A DNA stretch of 64,000 bases, from the NCBI GenBank assembly GCA_036677445.1, contig JAVBWI010000006.1, positions 437,931 to 501,930 of the forward strand, read 5' to 3'. The notes beneath the pieces were generated by a model. It searched no databases. It was given only the letters and a program-made list of their open reading frames with translations, and had not been told where the DNA came from. The DNA comes from JAVBWI01 sp036677445 (GTDB lineage: Bacteria > Bacillota > Clostridia > Christensenellales > CAG-138). The first letter of the stretch is position 1. Each line of letters opens with the position of its first letter. Of this stretch, positions 34,461-45,100 are shown one piece after another. The translations under genes and the position numbers were made by a program.

Positions 34461-36623
34461 ATGCTTGCACATACCTGTGACGATGGAAGACAGCAATCCC
34501 TCCATGAACATTTGACACAAGCGGCTGCATTAGCCGCCGACTTTGCCGACGAATTCGGCTGTGGCGAGTGGGGGCATCTGGCGGGGCTGGCGCATGATAT
34601 CGGCAAGTGCTCGCCGCAGTTCCAAAGCTATCTGCTTGCAGGCGGCCCGAAAACAGAGCATGCCGCAGCCTCGGCAATCGCGCTATATCAGCCCAATACG
34701 CACCTGTTGGCGTACTGCGGCGCAGGGCATCATGCGGGTCTGCCCGACGGCGGCACCGGCGGCGACACATCCGACATGCCCACATTACGCGCAAAGCTGG
34801 CGCGGCAAAAAAAGTACGGCTGGGATATCCCCGCATATGCAAAGGCGCTTCATATCCCATTGCCGCAATCCTTGCCCACTCCCCCTATCACGCCTTTCGA
34901 GCGCGGCGGATTTTCGTATTCGTTTTTTACGCGCATGCTGTTTTCGTGCCTTGTGGACGCGGATTTTCTCGATACGGAAGCCTTCATGAACAACAGCCCG
35001 ATACGGCGGGGCGACGGGGATACCCAGGAAACGCTGCTGGACAGGCTGGATACGCGCCTGCAGGCGTTCAATAATCCCCAAACGGATATCCACCGAAAAC
35101 GCTGCGAGGTGCTGCAAAACTGCCAAAGCGCAGCGCTTTCCCCGCGGGGGTTATATACGCTCACCGTCCCAACGGGCGGAGGAAAAACGCTCTCCTCCCT
35201 CGCGTTTGCGCTGCGCCATGCGGTAACGCACGGGCTGCGACGCGTTATCTATGTGATCCCTTACACGAGTATCATTGAACAAACTGCCGATATATTCCGC
35301 GGCATACTGGGGACGGACAACGTGCTTGAGCACCACAGCAATGTCCATTACGATGATACGGGCGAGGACATGACGCAGCAGCAGCTTGCACGGCGGCATG
35401 CAAGCGAAAACTGGGATATGCCCGTTATTGTGACCACCAACGTGCAGTTCTTTGAATCCCTGTTTGCGAGCAAAGCCTCGCGATGCAGGAAACTGCACAA
35501 TATCGCGAACAGCGTAGTTATATTCGACGAGGCACAGATGTTGCCCGTACCCTATCTGCGCCCCTGCGTGCGCGCCATTGCGGAGCTGGTAAAGAATTAC
35601 CGCTGCACCGCCGTTCTCTGTACCGCCACGCAGCCTGCGCTGGATACGCTGTTCCCCGAAGGGATGCATCCAACCGAGATATGCCCCGCGCGCGAAGCAT
35701 TGTATCAGTTTTTCAGGCGTGTACGGTTTGTTCCCGTTGGCGAGCAAACGGTTGCCGATTTGGCCGGGCGGCTCAACGCAGCCGCGCAGGCGCTTTGTAT
35801 CGTCAACACACGCATGCAGGCACAGGCTATATTCCAAGCGTTCCAAGGCGAAGGCGCATTCCATCTCTCCACGCTGATGTATCCCGCGCACCGCAGACAA
35901 ACGCTCGATGAAATCCGTGAACGGCTAAAGTGTGGCCTTCCCTGCCGCGTCGTTTCCACAAGCCTGATTGAGGCGGGCGTGGATGTAGATTTCCCTGTCG
36001 TTTACCGTGAGGAAGCAGGGCTTGATTCTATCATACAGGCTGCGGGCCGATGCAACCGGGAAGGCAGACGGTCTTTGGAAGAAAGTATCGTATACATTTT
36101 TCGCGCGCAGGACGAGTATGCTTCGCGCCATCCCGCAAGCCTGAGGCTGCCTACGGAGGTGGCGCGGCAGGTGATGCAAAAATATGCGGATATTGCCGCG
36201 CCTGAAAGCATACATGAATATTTTAACCTGCTCATCCGTTTTAAGGGCGATTCGCTGGACCAGAAGAATATCGTGGAAGCGTTTGAAAAAGGCGCGTCGT
36301 CCTTGAATTTTCCGTTTGCCTCAGTAGCGCAGGCGTTCCGCATCATCGAACAAAACACCAGGCAGGTGCTCATTCCGCTTGAGAGCGAGCCGGAAGCCAG
36401 GCTTACAGCCGAAATGCTGCGGCAGGGTGTGCGCAGCAGAACATGGATGCGCAAGGCGGGGCAATACAGCGTGAACGTTTATGATACCGCCTTTTTGGCG
36501 CTGCTGGGCGCGGGGGCGCTGGAAGTATTGGATGAGGAGCTTGCCATACTGCGTGACACATCGCTTTACGACCCCGACATGGGCCTGAAGGTGCCGGATA
36601 CCGGCATCGCTGTGATGATTTGA
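34461..36623 (+). CDS. cas3: CRISPR-associated helicase-nuclease Cas3 (type I-C)
   Basis: 720 residues. The N-terminal HD nuclease has H45-D46 (HDIGK), HH at 90-91 and D167; the SF2 helicase has Walker A VPTGGGKT near 236-243, a DEAQ motif II at 356-359, STSLIEAGVD and the arginine-finger motif QAAGRCNREG. It is recruited by Cascade after R-loop formation and degrades the target strand. Domain order HD-helicase is the normal one and no key motif is missing. GAGGAACGAAT precedes ATG 34461. Confidence 0.96.
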   Translation: MLAHTCDDGRQQSLHEHLTQAAALAADFADEFGCGEWGHLAGLAHDIGKCSPQFQSYLLAGGPKTEHAAASAIALYQPNTHLLAYCGAGHHAGLPDGGTGGDTSDMPTLRAKLARQKKYGWDIPAYAKALHIPLPQSLPTPPITPFERGGFSYSFFTRMLFSCLVDADFLDTEAFMNNSPIRRGDGDTQETLLDRLDTRLQAFNNPQTDIHRKRCEVLQNCQSAALSPRGLYTLTVPTGGGKTLSSLAFALRHAVTHGLRRVIYVIPYTSIIEQTADIFRGILGTDNVLEHHSNVHYDDTGEDMTQQQLARRHASENWDMPVIVTTNVQFFESLFASKASRCRKLHNIANSVVIFDEAQMLPVPYLRPCVRAIAELVKNYRCTAVLCTATQPALDTLFPEGMHPTEICPAREALYQFFRRVRFVPVGEQTVADLAGRLNAAAQALCIVNTRMQAQAIFQAFQGEGAFHLSTLMYPAHRRQTLDEIRERLKCGLPCRVVSTSLIEAGVDVDFPVVYREEAGLDSIIQAAGRCNREGRRSLEESIVYIFRAQDEYASRHPASLRLPTEVARQVMQKYADIAAPESIHEYFNLLIRFKGDSLDQKNIVEAFEKGASSLNFPFASVAQAFRIIEQNTRQVLIPLESEPEARLTAEMLRQGVRSRTWMRKAGQYSVNVYDTAFLALLGAGALEVLDEELAILRDTSLYDPDMGLKVPDTGIAVMI

Positions 36624-36671
36624 GTTTGCGCAATGCGCAGCATGCAATATTTTATTTGGGGAGGTGGTTTT

Positions 36672-37322
36672 TTGAGTGTACGTATCGAAGCATCCGGCCC
36701 GCTGGCGCTGTTCAGCCGGCCGGAAATGAAGGTGGAACGCGTAAGCTATGACATCATCACGCCTTCCGCCGCGCGCGGCCTGTTGGAGTCCGTATACTGG
36801 CACCCGGGTTTGGTATGGCGGGTGGACAGAATCCATGTGCTGAATCCGATCCGCTTTACCAACATCCGCCGCAACGAGGTCGCGGACAAGCTCTCCGCCG
36901 CCAATGCGCTCACCGTGCTCAATGGCAAGGATGAACCGCTGTATCTGAACACATCCGCCAGCATACAGCAACGGGCGTCGCTGCTCCTGCGGGATGTTCA
37001 CTATGTCATCGACGCGCATTTCGAATTGACCGGCAAGGCCGCGCCCGATGACAGCGAGGAAAAATTCTATGCCATCATCATGCGGCGGCTCAAGAAGGGG
37101 CAATGCTTCCAGCAGCCTTATTTCGGCTGCCGGGAGTTCCCGGCGGATGTCCGGCTGTATGAAGGCGAGACTGTGCATACCGCCTATACAGGCGAACGCG
37201 ACCTCGGGTTCATGTTGTTTGACATGGACTATTCCGACCCGGAAAACATCCGGCCGCAGTTCTTCCGCGCCGTGCTGCACGACGGCGTGCTGGAGCTCAG
37301 GGACGTGGAGGTGGTTCAATGA
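36672..37322 (+). CDS. cas5: Cas5 (type I-C crRNA endonuclease)
   Basis: 216 residues, Cas5d/Cas5c family. In type I-C it replaces Cas6: it cuts the repeat RNA and caps the 5' handle of the crRNA. The family features are a RAMP-like fold with EASGPLALFSRPEMKVERVSY near the N-terminus and a central YFGCREFPA segment. I propose the TTG at 36672 as start because GGGGAGG lies seven bases upstream; the ATG at 36633 would translate through that Shine-Dalgarno sequence. It overlaps the next gene by four bases. Confidence 0.92.
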   Translation: MSVRIEASGPLALFSRPEMKVERVSYDIITPSAARGLLESVYWHPGLVWRVDRIHVLNPIRFTNIRRNEVADKLSAANALTVLNGKDEPLYLNTSASIQQRASLLLRDVHYVIDAHFELTGKAAPDDSEEKFYAIIMRRLKKGQCFQQPYFGCREFPADVRLYEGETVHTAYTGERDLGFMLFDMDYSDPENIRPQFFRAVLHDGVLELRDVEVVQ

Positions 37323-39118
37323 TACTGCAGGCATTGGTCCGCTATTATGAACTGATGGATATGGAAGGACGCCAGCGCGAGGCAGGAGCGGGCAGGATGC
37401 CCCCACTTTGGTTTGCGCAGGCAAAGGTTTCCTACGGTCTGTGCCTTTCTGAGGAGGGCGAGCTTACAGGCGTGATGCCCCTGAAGGTCGAAGTGCAATC
37501 GGGTAAAAAGACCATAGAGGCACCACAGATCATGGAATTGCCGATGCCCTATGTACGTGGCGTGAACATACTCGCCAATTTCCTGTGTGACAACGCAATG
37601 TTCCTTCTGGGGTATGACAGCAAAAACGATCCCACGCGCACAGCGGAGTGCTTCATGGCTTCAAAGGCGCTGCATGAAGAAATACTTCACGACATAGAGA
37701 CGCCTGCAGCAAAAGCAATCTGCGCTTATTATGCAAACTGGAAACCCGGAGCATTGCACCCGGCGCTTTCAGCCCCCGCACTAAAAGAGGACATGCAATC
37801 AGGCAAATATTTTATATTTATTGCGCCTGACGGCACCTATGCGCACGAGTGCCCTGCTATCCGCACTGCATGGGAAAGGTACAGGAACGAGCACCTTAGC
37901 CCCGTGCACATGCAATGCCTTGTCACCGGAAAAATAAACAGCCCCATTGCGATACTGCATGCAAAAATCAAAGGTGTGCGGGATGCGCAAAGCGCCGGCG
38001 CCAATCTGGTTTCCTTCAATGCTCCGGCCTATGAATCCTATGAGCGCAAATCCAGCGTCAATGCCCCGGTAAGCGAGTATGCCGCTTTTGCATACGCTAC
38101 AGCGCTCAACTATTTGCTGTCTGATTCCAATCACCGGCAGGTGCTGGGCGATACGACCATCGTCTACTGGGCAGAAAGTTCCAATAAAACGTACGCAAAT
38201 ATTTTTTCCGCCTGCTTCGCGCCGCACGAAGACCAAAACGCACTGCTGCATGGCACTATGGAGAAGCTCAGACGCGGCCTGCCCGTCGAGGCAGAGCAGT
38301 TCGACCTCGATACGCCATTCTATGTGCTTGGACTGGCACCTAACGCGGCACGTATTGCGGTACGTTTTTTCCTCCGCGATACGTTCGGCAATATGCTCAG
38401 CAACGTAAAAGCGCATTATGAGCGGCTGGAAATCGCCATGGGAGATTATGAGCGCGAATACCTGACACCGTACTGGCTGCTTAAGGAAACAGTGCACCCG
38501 AAATCCAAGGATGACTCCGCCTCGCCGCTCTTAGCGGGGGCAGTGCTGCGCGCAATGCTCGCAAACACGAACTATCCCGAAGCGCTGATGCAAAGCATAC
38601 TGCTTCGCATCCATGCTGAGCACGACGTGAACCGCGGCAAGGCCGCCATACTCAAGGCGTATCTGCTCAAAAACCACGGGGATGACCCCGACTGCAAGGA
38701 GGTAGCGACAGTGAGTTTAAACGAAACAAGCAAGAACAAGGCCTATGTGCTGGGCAGGTTGTTTGCCGTGCTGGAGTTCATACAAAAAGATGCGAACCCC
38801 AACATTGGCGCGACCATCAAAAAGAGGTATTTCTCCGCTGCCTGCGATACGCCCGGCCCCATATTCCCGCAGCTGACCAAACACTACCATATCTACCTGG
38901 ATAAAACACGCAGACGGGTATTTTACGGCAAGCTGGTCGGGGAACTGATGGACAAGCTGGAGGACGGACCGGATACCTTCCCCGCACGGCTGCCGCTTTT
39001 GGAACAGAACCGGTTTGTGCTGGGGTACCACCATCAGGTACAGGCGTTTTACAGCAGGAACGAAGCAGCAACTATCGAGCAAAACGATGCGCAGAGTACA
39101 GAAAGGGAGGACGCATAA
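37319..39118 (+). CDS. cas8c: Cas8c (Csd1), Cascade large subunit
   Basis: 599 residues, the usual size of Csd1. The N-terminal VRYYELMDMEGR and WFAQAKVSYGLCLSEEGEL segments fit the family. It recognises the PAM and holds the non-target strand; in type I-C an internal translation start in its C-terminal part supplies the Cas11 subunit. A GTG at about 38710 preceded by AAGGAGGTAGCGACA is a good candidate for that internal start. ATGA overlap with cas5. Confidence 0.95.
   Translation: MILQALVRYYELMDMEGRQREAGAGRMPPLWFAQAKVSYGLCLSEEGELTGVMPLKVEVQSGKKTIEAPQIMELPMPYVRGVNILANFLCDNAMFLLGYDSKNDPTRTAECFMASKALHEEILHDIETPAAKAICAYYANWKPGALHPALSAPALKEDMQSGKYFIFIAPDGTYAHECPAIRTAWERYRNEHLSPVHMQCLVTGKINSPIAILHAKIKGVRDAQSAGANLVSFNAPAYESYERKSSVNAPVSEYAAFAYATALNYLLSDSNHRQVLGDTTIVYWAESSNKTYANIFSACFAPHEDQNALLHGTMEKLRRGLPVEAEQFDLDTPFYVLGLAPNAARIAVRFFLRDTFGNMLSNVKAHYERLEIAMGDYEREYLTPYWLLKETVHPKSKDDSASPLLAGAVLRAMLANTNYPEALMQSILLRIHAEHDVNRGKAAILKAYLLKNHGDDPDCKEVATVSLNETSKNKAYVLGRLFAVLEFIQKDANPNIGATIKKRYFSAACDTPGPIFPQLTKHYHIYLDKTRRRVFYGKLVGELMDKLEDGPDTFPARLPLLEQNRFVLGYHHQVQAFYSRNEAATIEQNDAQSTEREDA
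38711..39118 (+). CDS. Candidate internally initiated Cas11c within cas8c
   Basis: Within cas8c the sequence AAGGAGGTAGCGACA lies directly before an in-frame GTG (codons GTG AGT TTA AAC). Initiation there would give a protein of about 135 residues covering the Cas8c C-terminus. Type I-C systems are known to make Cas11c this way, so the site is expected from the family; use of this particular codon is inferred from the strong Shine-Dalgarno match. Confidence 0.6.
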   Translation: MSLNETSKNKAYVLGRLFAVLEFIQKDANPNIGATIKKRYFSAACDTPGPIFPQLTKHYHIYLDKTRRRVFYGKLVGELMDKLEDGPDTFPARLPLLEQNRFVLGYHHQVQAFYSRNEAATIEQNDAQSTEREDA

Positions 39119-39119
39119 A

Positions 39120-40007
39120 ATGGCAGAGGCAATCAAAAACCGGTACGAATTCGTGATACTCTTCGATGTGGAAAACGGCAACCCCAACGGCGACCCGGAT
39201 GCGGGTAACATGCCCCGCATCGACCCGGAAACCGGCTACGGCATTGTGACGGACGTTTGCCTGAAGCGTAAAATACGCAATTATGTGGAAACCGTCAAGG
39301 AGGATGCAAAGGGCTTCCAAATCTACATCAAGGACAACGTACCGCTGAACATAAGCGACAGGCTTGCCTATAACCAACCGGATATCGATGAAAAGAAGCT
39401 CAGCAAAAAAACCGACCCGGATATCGACAGAAAAATCCGTGATTTTATGTGCGGCAACTTTTATGATATTCGTACGTTCGGCGCGGTGATGACGACCTTT
39501 GTAAAGGCTGCGCTCAACTGCGGGCAAGTGCGCGGGCCGGTACAGTTAACTTTTGCGCGCAGTATAGACGCCATTGCCCAGCAGGAAGTAACGATCACCC
39601 GTGTAGCCATAGCTACGGAGGCTGATGCAGAAAAGAAGAAGACAGAAATGGGACGCAAATACATTGTACCCTACGGCCTTTACCGTGCGCACGGATACGT
39701 TTCGGCCAATCTCGCGCGGCGGGTCACGGGTTTTTCCGAGGAGGATCTCGCCCTATTGTGGGAGGCCGTCATCAACATGTTCGAGCATGACCACTCCGCG
39801 GCACGCGGCCAGATGGCGCTGCGGGAGCTGATCGTGTTCAAGCACGAAAGCGAGCTTGGTAATGCGCCCTCCCACGTGTTGTTCGACCTGGTAAGCGTCA
39901 GGCGCAGGGAGGATGCCCCCTCGCCCGCGCGCAGTTATGCGGATTATAATGTGCAGGTAGATACGGATGCGCTGCCTGCAGGCGTGACCTGCACGCGAAT
40001 GGTATAG
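39120..40007 (+). CDS. cas7: Cas7 (Csd2), Cascade backbone
   Basis: 295 residues. The N-terminal FVILFDVENGNPNGDPDAGN is the diagnostic Csd2 motif; multiple copies polymerise along the crRNA spacer. The start ATG 39120 has GGGAGGACGCATAAA upstream and lies one base after the cas8c stop. Nothing unusual is seen. Confidence 0.96.
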   Translation: MAEAIKNRYEFVILFDVENGNPNGDPDAGNMPRIDPETGYGIVTDVCLKRKIRNYVETVKEDAKGFQIYIKDNVPLNISDRLAYNQPDIDEKKLSKKTDPDIDRKIRDFMCGNFYDIRTFGAVMTTFVKAALNCGQVRGPVQLTFARSIDAIAQQEVTITRVAIATEADAEKKKTEMGRKYIVPYGLYRAHGYVSANLARRVTGFSEEDLALLWEAVINMFEHDHSAARGQMALRELIVFKHESELGNAPSHVLFDLVSVRRREDAPSPARSYADYNVQVDTDALPAGVTCTRMV

Positions 40008-40010
40008 GCT

Positions 40011-40688
40011 ATGGCCGCGCAGGAGGGCGAATATCTGGTGCTCTCGGGTATACAAAGTTTCGGGTTTTGCCAACGTCAATGGGCGCTCCGTCAAATCGAG
40101 CAGCAATGGCATGACAATTTGTATACCATTGAGGGGAATATATTTCACGAGCACGCCCATGATGCACAGCAGCTGGAGCGCCGCGGCGAGTTGCTCATTT
40201 CCCGCGGTATGCCGGTACGCTCACATGTATTGATGGCAAGCGGGCAATGCGATGTGGTAGAGTTCCGGCAAAACGATGCGGGTGTGCCCATTAAAGGGCA
40301 GGCGGGCCTTTGGCTGCCTGCCCCTGTGGAGTATAAAAAAGGGCATCCAAAAAGCATTGATGCCGACAGATTCCAACTATGCGCGCAGGCTGTTTGTCTG
40401 GAGGAAATGCTCTCATGCAGTATCCAGGAAGGGTATTTATATTACGGGGAAACCCGGCACAGAGAGGAAGTGGCATTTTCCGCTGCGCTGCGTGAAGAGG
40501 TAAATACGATGTTCAGGCAAATGCATGCGTATTTCGACAGGCAGTACACACCCAAGGTTAAGCCGCACAAGGGCTGCCGTGCCTGTTCCTATGCGGATAT
40601 GTGCCTGCCGATACTGTGCGGCAGGAAATCCGCCCGCGCTTACCTGCAGGCACGGCTGAAGGAGGAAACGCCATGCGAAAGCTTCTGA
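40011..40688 (+). CDS. cas4: Cas4 spacer-acquisition nuclease
   Basis: 225 residues. RecB-type nuclease with Fe-S cysteines: C20 near the N-terminus and the C-terminal GCRACSYADMC cluster; catalytic QCDVVEF and VEYKKG segments lie between. Cas4 selects PAM-containing prespacers and sets spacer orientation with Cas1-Cas2. It overlaps cas1 by 16 bp. Confidence 0.95.
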   Translation: MAAQEGEYLVLSGIQSFGFCQRQWALRQIEQQWHDNLYTIEGNIFHEHAHDAQQLERRGELLISRGMPVRSHVLMASGQCDVVEFRQNDAGVPIKGQAGLWLPAPVEYKKGHPKSIDADRFQLCAQAVCLEEMLSCSIQEGYLYYGETRHREEVAFSAALREEVNTMFRQMHAYFDRQYTPKVKPHKGCRACSYADMCLPILCGRKSARAYLQARLKEETPCESF

Positions 40689-41704
40689 ATACGCTTTTTG
40701 TAACGACTCCGGATACCTACCTTGCGCTGGATGGCGAGAACGTGCTGGTTTTGCAGGAGGAGCAAACCCTGATGCGCCTGCCGCTGCACACGATAGAGTG
40801 TATCTGCTATTTCGGCTACAAAGGCGCCAGCCCGGCGCTTATGGGCGCATGCGCCCAGCGCGGCGTACGCATGAGCTTCCTGACTCCAAACGGCAGGTTC
40901 CTTGCCGCCGCCTGCGGGGAAAACCGTGGCAACGTGCTGCTGCGAAAGCAGCAGTATCGCGTATCCGACGATGAGGCGGAAAGCGCAAAAATTGCCCGCG
41001 GCTTCCTCTTTGGCAAGGTATACAACAGCCGCTGGGTATTGGAGCGCGCAACGCGCGACCACCCGCTGCGCGTGGACGTACCCGCGCTCAAGGCGGTATC
41101 CGAAAGCCTTGCCGCGCTGCTGCCCGCGCTCCTGACCTGCTGCGACCTTGCGCAGCTGCGGGGCATGGAAGGCGCCGCAGCCGAACAGTATTTCGGTCTG
41201 CTGGATGAGCTTGTGCTGCAAAACAAAAGCGACTTTTACTTCCGCGAACGCACACGCCGACCGCCCATGGACAATATGAACGCGCTGCTTTCCTTTGCGT
41301 ATGCGTTGCTCTCCAATGACTGTGCCGCCGCGTTGGAGGGCGTGGGGTTGGATCCGTATGTCGGCTTTTTGCATCGCGACCGCCCCGGACGCATATCGCT
41401 GGCGTTAGATTTGATGGAGGAGCTGCGCAGCGTGTTCGCCGACCGTTTCGTACTCTCGCTCATAAACAACCGCGTGGTCTGCGGCAAGGACTTTACGCAA
41501 AAGGAGAACGGCGCGGTGCTGCTCAGCGATACGGCGCGCAAAGCAGTGTTATCCGGCTATCAGCAAAAAAAGCAGGAAATCATTACACATCCGTTCCTCG
41601 ATGAAAAGATTCCGTGGGGGCTCGTACCGCACGCACAGGCGCTGCTGCTGGCGCGTTATCTGCGCGGAGATTTGGATGAATATCCGCCGTTCTTGTGGAA
41701 ATGA
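40673..41704 (+). CDS. cas1: Cas1 integrase
   Basis: 343 residues. The metal-binding triad is visible: Glu166 (RGMEGAAA), His234 (FLHRDRPGR) and Asp246/Glu249 (ALDLMEEL). Integrates prespacers at the leader end together with Cas2. AAGGAGGAAACGCC precedes ATG 40673; the longer frame begins inside cas4. Confidence 0.96.
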   Translation: MRKLLNTLFVTTPDTYLALDGENVLVLQEEQTLMRLPLHTIECICYFGYKGASPALMGACAQRGVRMSFLTPNGRFLAAACGENRGNVLLRKQQYRVSDDEAESAKIARGFLFGKVYNSRWVLERATRDHPLRVDVPALKAVSESLAALLPALLTCCDLAQLRGMEGAAAEQYFGLLDELVLQNKSDFYFRERTRRPPMDNMNALLSFAYALLSNDCAAALEGVGLDPYVGFLHRDRPGRISLALDLMEELRSVFADRFVLSLINNRVVCGKDFTQKENGAVLLSDTARKAVLSGYQQKKQEIITHPFLDEKIPWGLVPHAQALLLARYLRGDLDEYPPFLWK

Positions 41705-41716
41705 GGGAAATGCCTT

Positions 41717-42007
41717 ATGCTGGTTTTGATCACCTATGACGTCAATACTGAAACGGCTGAAGGAAAACGGCGGTTGCGGCAAATCGCCAAGCAGTGCGTC
41801 AATTATGGGCAGCGCGTGCAAAATTCTGTATTTGAGTGCGAATTGGATGCAGCCAAGCTCAGGCAGGTACAGCATCTTTTGGAAGCCATCATGGACCCTG
41901 AGGTGGACAGCCTGCGGTTTTATAACCTGGGCAACCGGCATCAAAACAAGGTGCTGCATATCGGCGCTAATCCATCCTATGATGCGCAAGGTACGCTGAT
42001 CGTTTAG
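41717..42007 (+). CDS. cas2: Cas2 adaptation protein
   Basis: 96 residues with a ferredoxin-like fold and the N-terminal VLITYDVNT motif of Cas2. It forms the dimer core of the Cas1-Cas2 integrase. It is 12 bp after cas1 and the last cas gene before the leader. Confidence 0.96.
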   Translation: MLVLITYDVNTETAEGKRRLRQIAKQCVNYGQRVQNSVFECELDAAKLRQVQHLLEAIMDPEVDSLRFYNLGNRHQNKVLHIGANPSYDAQGTLIV

Positions 42008-42172
42008 TGCGAACTATAAGCACACAGAGATTTGCGTCAGGTTCGCACCGGAAAAGTGACTATTTTAATGGAAAAATGCTGAATAATCCGTTATCGTTAC
42101 ATAGAATCCAAATAGCATGAATGCTTATGCGCTATATGCAACTATATTCATGGTTTGTTGCATAAAATCGCT
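42008..42172 (+). promoter_or_regulatory. CRISPR leader
   Basis: 165-bp AT-rich leader between cas2 and the first repeat. It contains two inverted repeats: TGCGAAC / GTTCGCA (about 42008-42044) and CATGAAT / ATTCATG (42116-42122, 42146-42152). The opposite array end carries a degenerate repeat, so new spacers enter here. Confidence 0.8.
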
Positions 42173-45100
42173 GTCGCTCCCCTCGCGGGGAGCGTGGATT
42201 GAAATACCATGACGCAGAGCGCGCTGATTTCTTGCCACGTCGCTCCCCTCGCGGGGAGCGTGGATTGAAATATGCCGTGGATGACACGACCGTGAAGTCC
42301 TTTGTGTCGCTCCCCTCGCGGGGAGCGTGGATTGAAATGATTGACTGCCGCGCCCGTATATATCCCGCCGCCCGTCGCTCCCCTCGCGGGGAGCGTGGAT
42401 TGAAATTGTCAAGGACAACTCCCTGAACCAGCTTCGCGTGTCGCTCCCCTCGCGGGGAGCGTGGATTGAAATAGAAACGCTTGTTAAAGTCTGCCACGCT
42501 CCGCCAAGTCGCTCCCCTCGCGGGGAGCGTGGATTGAAATTGCTCGATGCGCTCAGAGAGAGACTTGATCTTCCGTCGCTCCCCTCGCGGGGAGCGTGGA
42601 TTGAAATTTCCGGCTCTACTGATTTGGGCAGTGGCTCCAATCGTCGCTCCCCTCGCGGGGAGCGTGGATTGAAATAAGGAGTGGCGGGAAGAATTTGAAC
42701 AGTTCCCGGTCGCTCCCCTCGCGGGGAGCGTGGATTGAAATACGCTGCTTGGCGGCGAGAGCGAGGCCACGGCATTGTCGCTCCCCTCGCGGGGAGCGTG
42801 GATTGAAATTGCTTGAGCGCCCGCCACGCCCAGGACATCACCGTCGCTCCCCTCGCGGGGAGCGTGGATTGAAATACGCCGTCGAGGCAACGGACAGGGT
42901 ACCGTGTAGTCGCTCCCCTCGCGGGGAGCGTGGATTGAAATACCGGGTGCCAGCCATGAAGTACATACAAATATGTCGCTCCCCTCGCGGGGAGCGTGGA
43001 TTGAAATATCATGGAGGGTACTGCGGTATCCGTTGTCGAGCGGTCGCTCCCCTCGCGGGGAGCGTGGATTGAAATCTCGATACAAGGGACGGAGAGTTGG
43101 AGGTAGAACGGTCGCTCCCCTCGCGGGGAGCGTGGATTGAAATAGCGGAGAGACAATACTGTAACCCCGTGCCGCTTCCGTCGCTCCCCTCGCGGGGAGC
43201 GTGGATTGAAATTGCTCTTAACGTGTCCTTGCAGCGTTTTTCTGCGTCGCTCCCCTCGCGGGGAGCGTGGATTGAAATCCCTTTAACTCGGTCAGTTTGC
43301 GCCCACATCGCGGGTCGCTCCCCTCGCGGGGAGCGTGGATTGAAATGGTTTGTAGCGCGTGGACATTGCGGTAGAATATGGTCGCTCCCCTCGCGGGGAG
43401 CGTGGATTGAAATCGCGTACCGCTTGTAAGTTACAACTTGCGATATAGTCGCTCCCCTCGCGGGGAGCGTGGATTGAAATGTGACCGTGTCAGTCTCGTA
43501 CGCGACCATAGCAGGTCGCTCCCCTCGCGGGGAGCGTGGATTGAAATTAACCGCATGATTGATGGTCGGGTCGTGTACGGCGTCGCTCCCCTCGCGGGGA
43601 GCGTGGATTGAAATAGCTCAGCGTTTATTGAGCGGAGCTGAGCAACATCGTCGCTCCCCTCGCGGGGAGCGTGGATTGAAATACCCGAGAGGGAACCCCA
43701 TTAGCCACTCTACCCAGTCGCTCCCCTCGCGGGGAGCGTGGATTGAAATTCAAAATCGTCCCGTGCTTTTTTAATCTTGTCGGCGTCGCTCCCCTCGCGG
43801 GGAGCGTGGATTGAAATACTCACTGATCGCGCAGAGCAACTCATACGAACCAGTCGCTCCCCTCGCGGGGAGCGTGGATTGAAATACCAAGCCGGAGCCC
43901 ATGATGATTGAGATCACTAGTCGCTCCCCTCGCGGGGAGCGTGGATTGAAATACCGCATGGATGGACTACGGCGGGTACGCCTTGCGCGTCGCTCCCCTC
44001 GCGGGGAGCGTGGATTGAAATAAGATGCTGTTTATAAAGCCAAACGACCCGCTTGGTCGCTCCCCTCGCGGGGAGCGTGGATTGAAATACCCGGAAAACG
44101 CAAAAATGCAACGTACCTTGCCGTCGCTCCCCTCGCGGGGAGCGTGGATTGAAATGCGACTCGATCAACAAAATTAACACGGAACTGAGTCGCTCCCCTC
44201 GCGGGGAGCGTGGATTGAAATCTCTCGGGTGGACAGACTTAAATGCCTCGGAAAGTCGCTCCCCTCGCGGGGAGCGTGGATTGAAATGTCCGGCGTGTCT
44301 ATTGGCGTAAACGATGGCCAAGGTCGCTCCCCTCGCGGGGAGCGTGGATTGAAATAGTTTGTCTACGATTGTCTGCATGTGCGACGTTCGTCGCTCCCCT
44401 CGCGGGGAGCGTGGATTGAAATACCTTAAATGGCGGCGCGGGGTCAATACAATCGTGTCGCTCCCCTCGCGGGGAGCGTGGATTGAAATGCGGCTGTATT
44501 GATATGCCCCATCTTCCTTTGAGTCGCTCCCCTCGCGGGGAGCGTGGATTGAAATTGAAAGAAGATGGATACGACGAACCGCTATATATTGTCGCTCCCC
44601 TCGCGGGGAGCGTGGATTGAAATCTCTCTCTGCTACAAACACTGTTCCTCGCCTGAGTCGCTCCCCTCGCGGGGAGCGTGGATTGAAATCGCCTAGGTCT
44701 TTGGCACGTGAGCGCATCATGGCGTCGCTCCCCTCGCGGGGAGCGTGGATTGAAATAAACTGGCTCCACAATAAGGCTGCGGCGGATCTTGTCGCTCCCC
44801 TCGCGGGGAGCGTGGATTGAAATACATCGCCGCCGACCGCAACAGGCTTTCCGCGCGTCGCTCCCCTCGCGGGGAGCGTGGATTGAAATATGCTCATGCA
44901 GCGCCTCATTGCAGGCGAGGTCAGTCGCTCCCCTCGCGGGGAGCGTGGATTGAAATCTTCGCAATGTTGACAAACGCGCCAATGCTCACGTCGCTCCCCT
45001 CGCGGGGAGCGTGGATTGAAATTAAAAACTTTGCGGCGTTGGTCAGCATTACCATAGTCGCTCCCCTCGCGGGGAGCGTGGATTGAAATTTCTTGACGTT

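Noticed and set aside
36321..37424. 367-codon minus-strand frame across cas3 and cas5
   Set aside because: Antisense to intact cas genes; not a gene or an anti-CRISPR candidate with any support.
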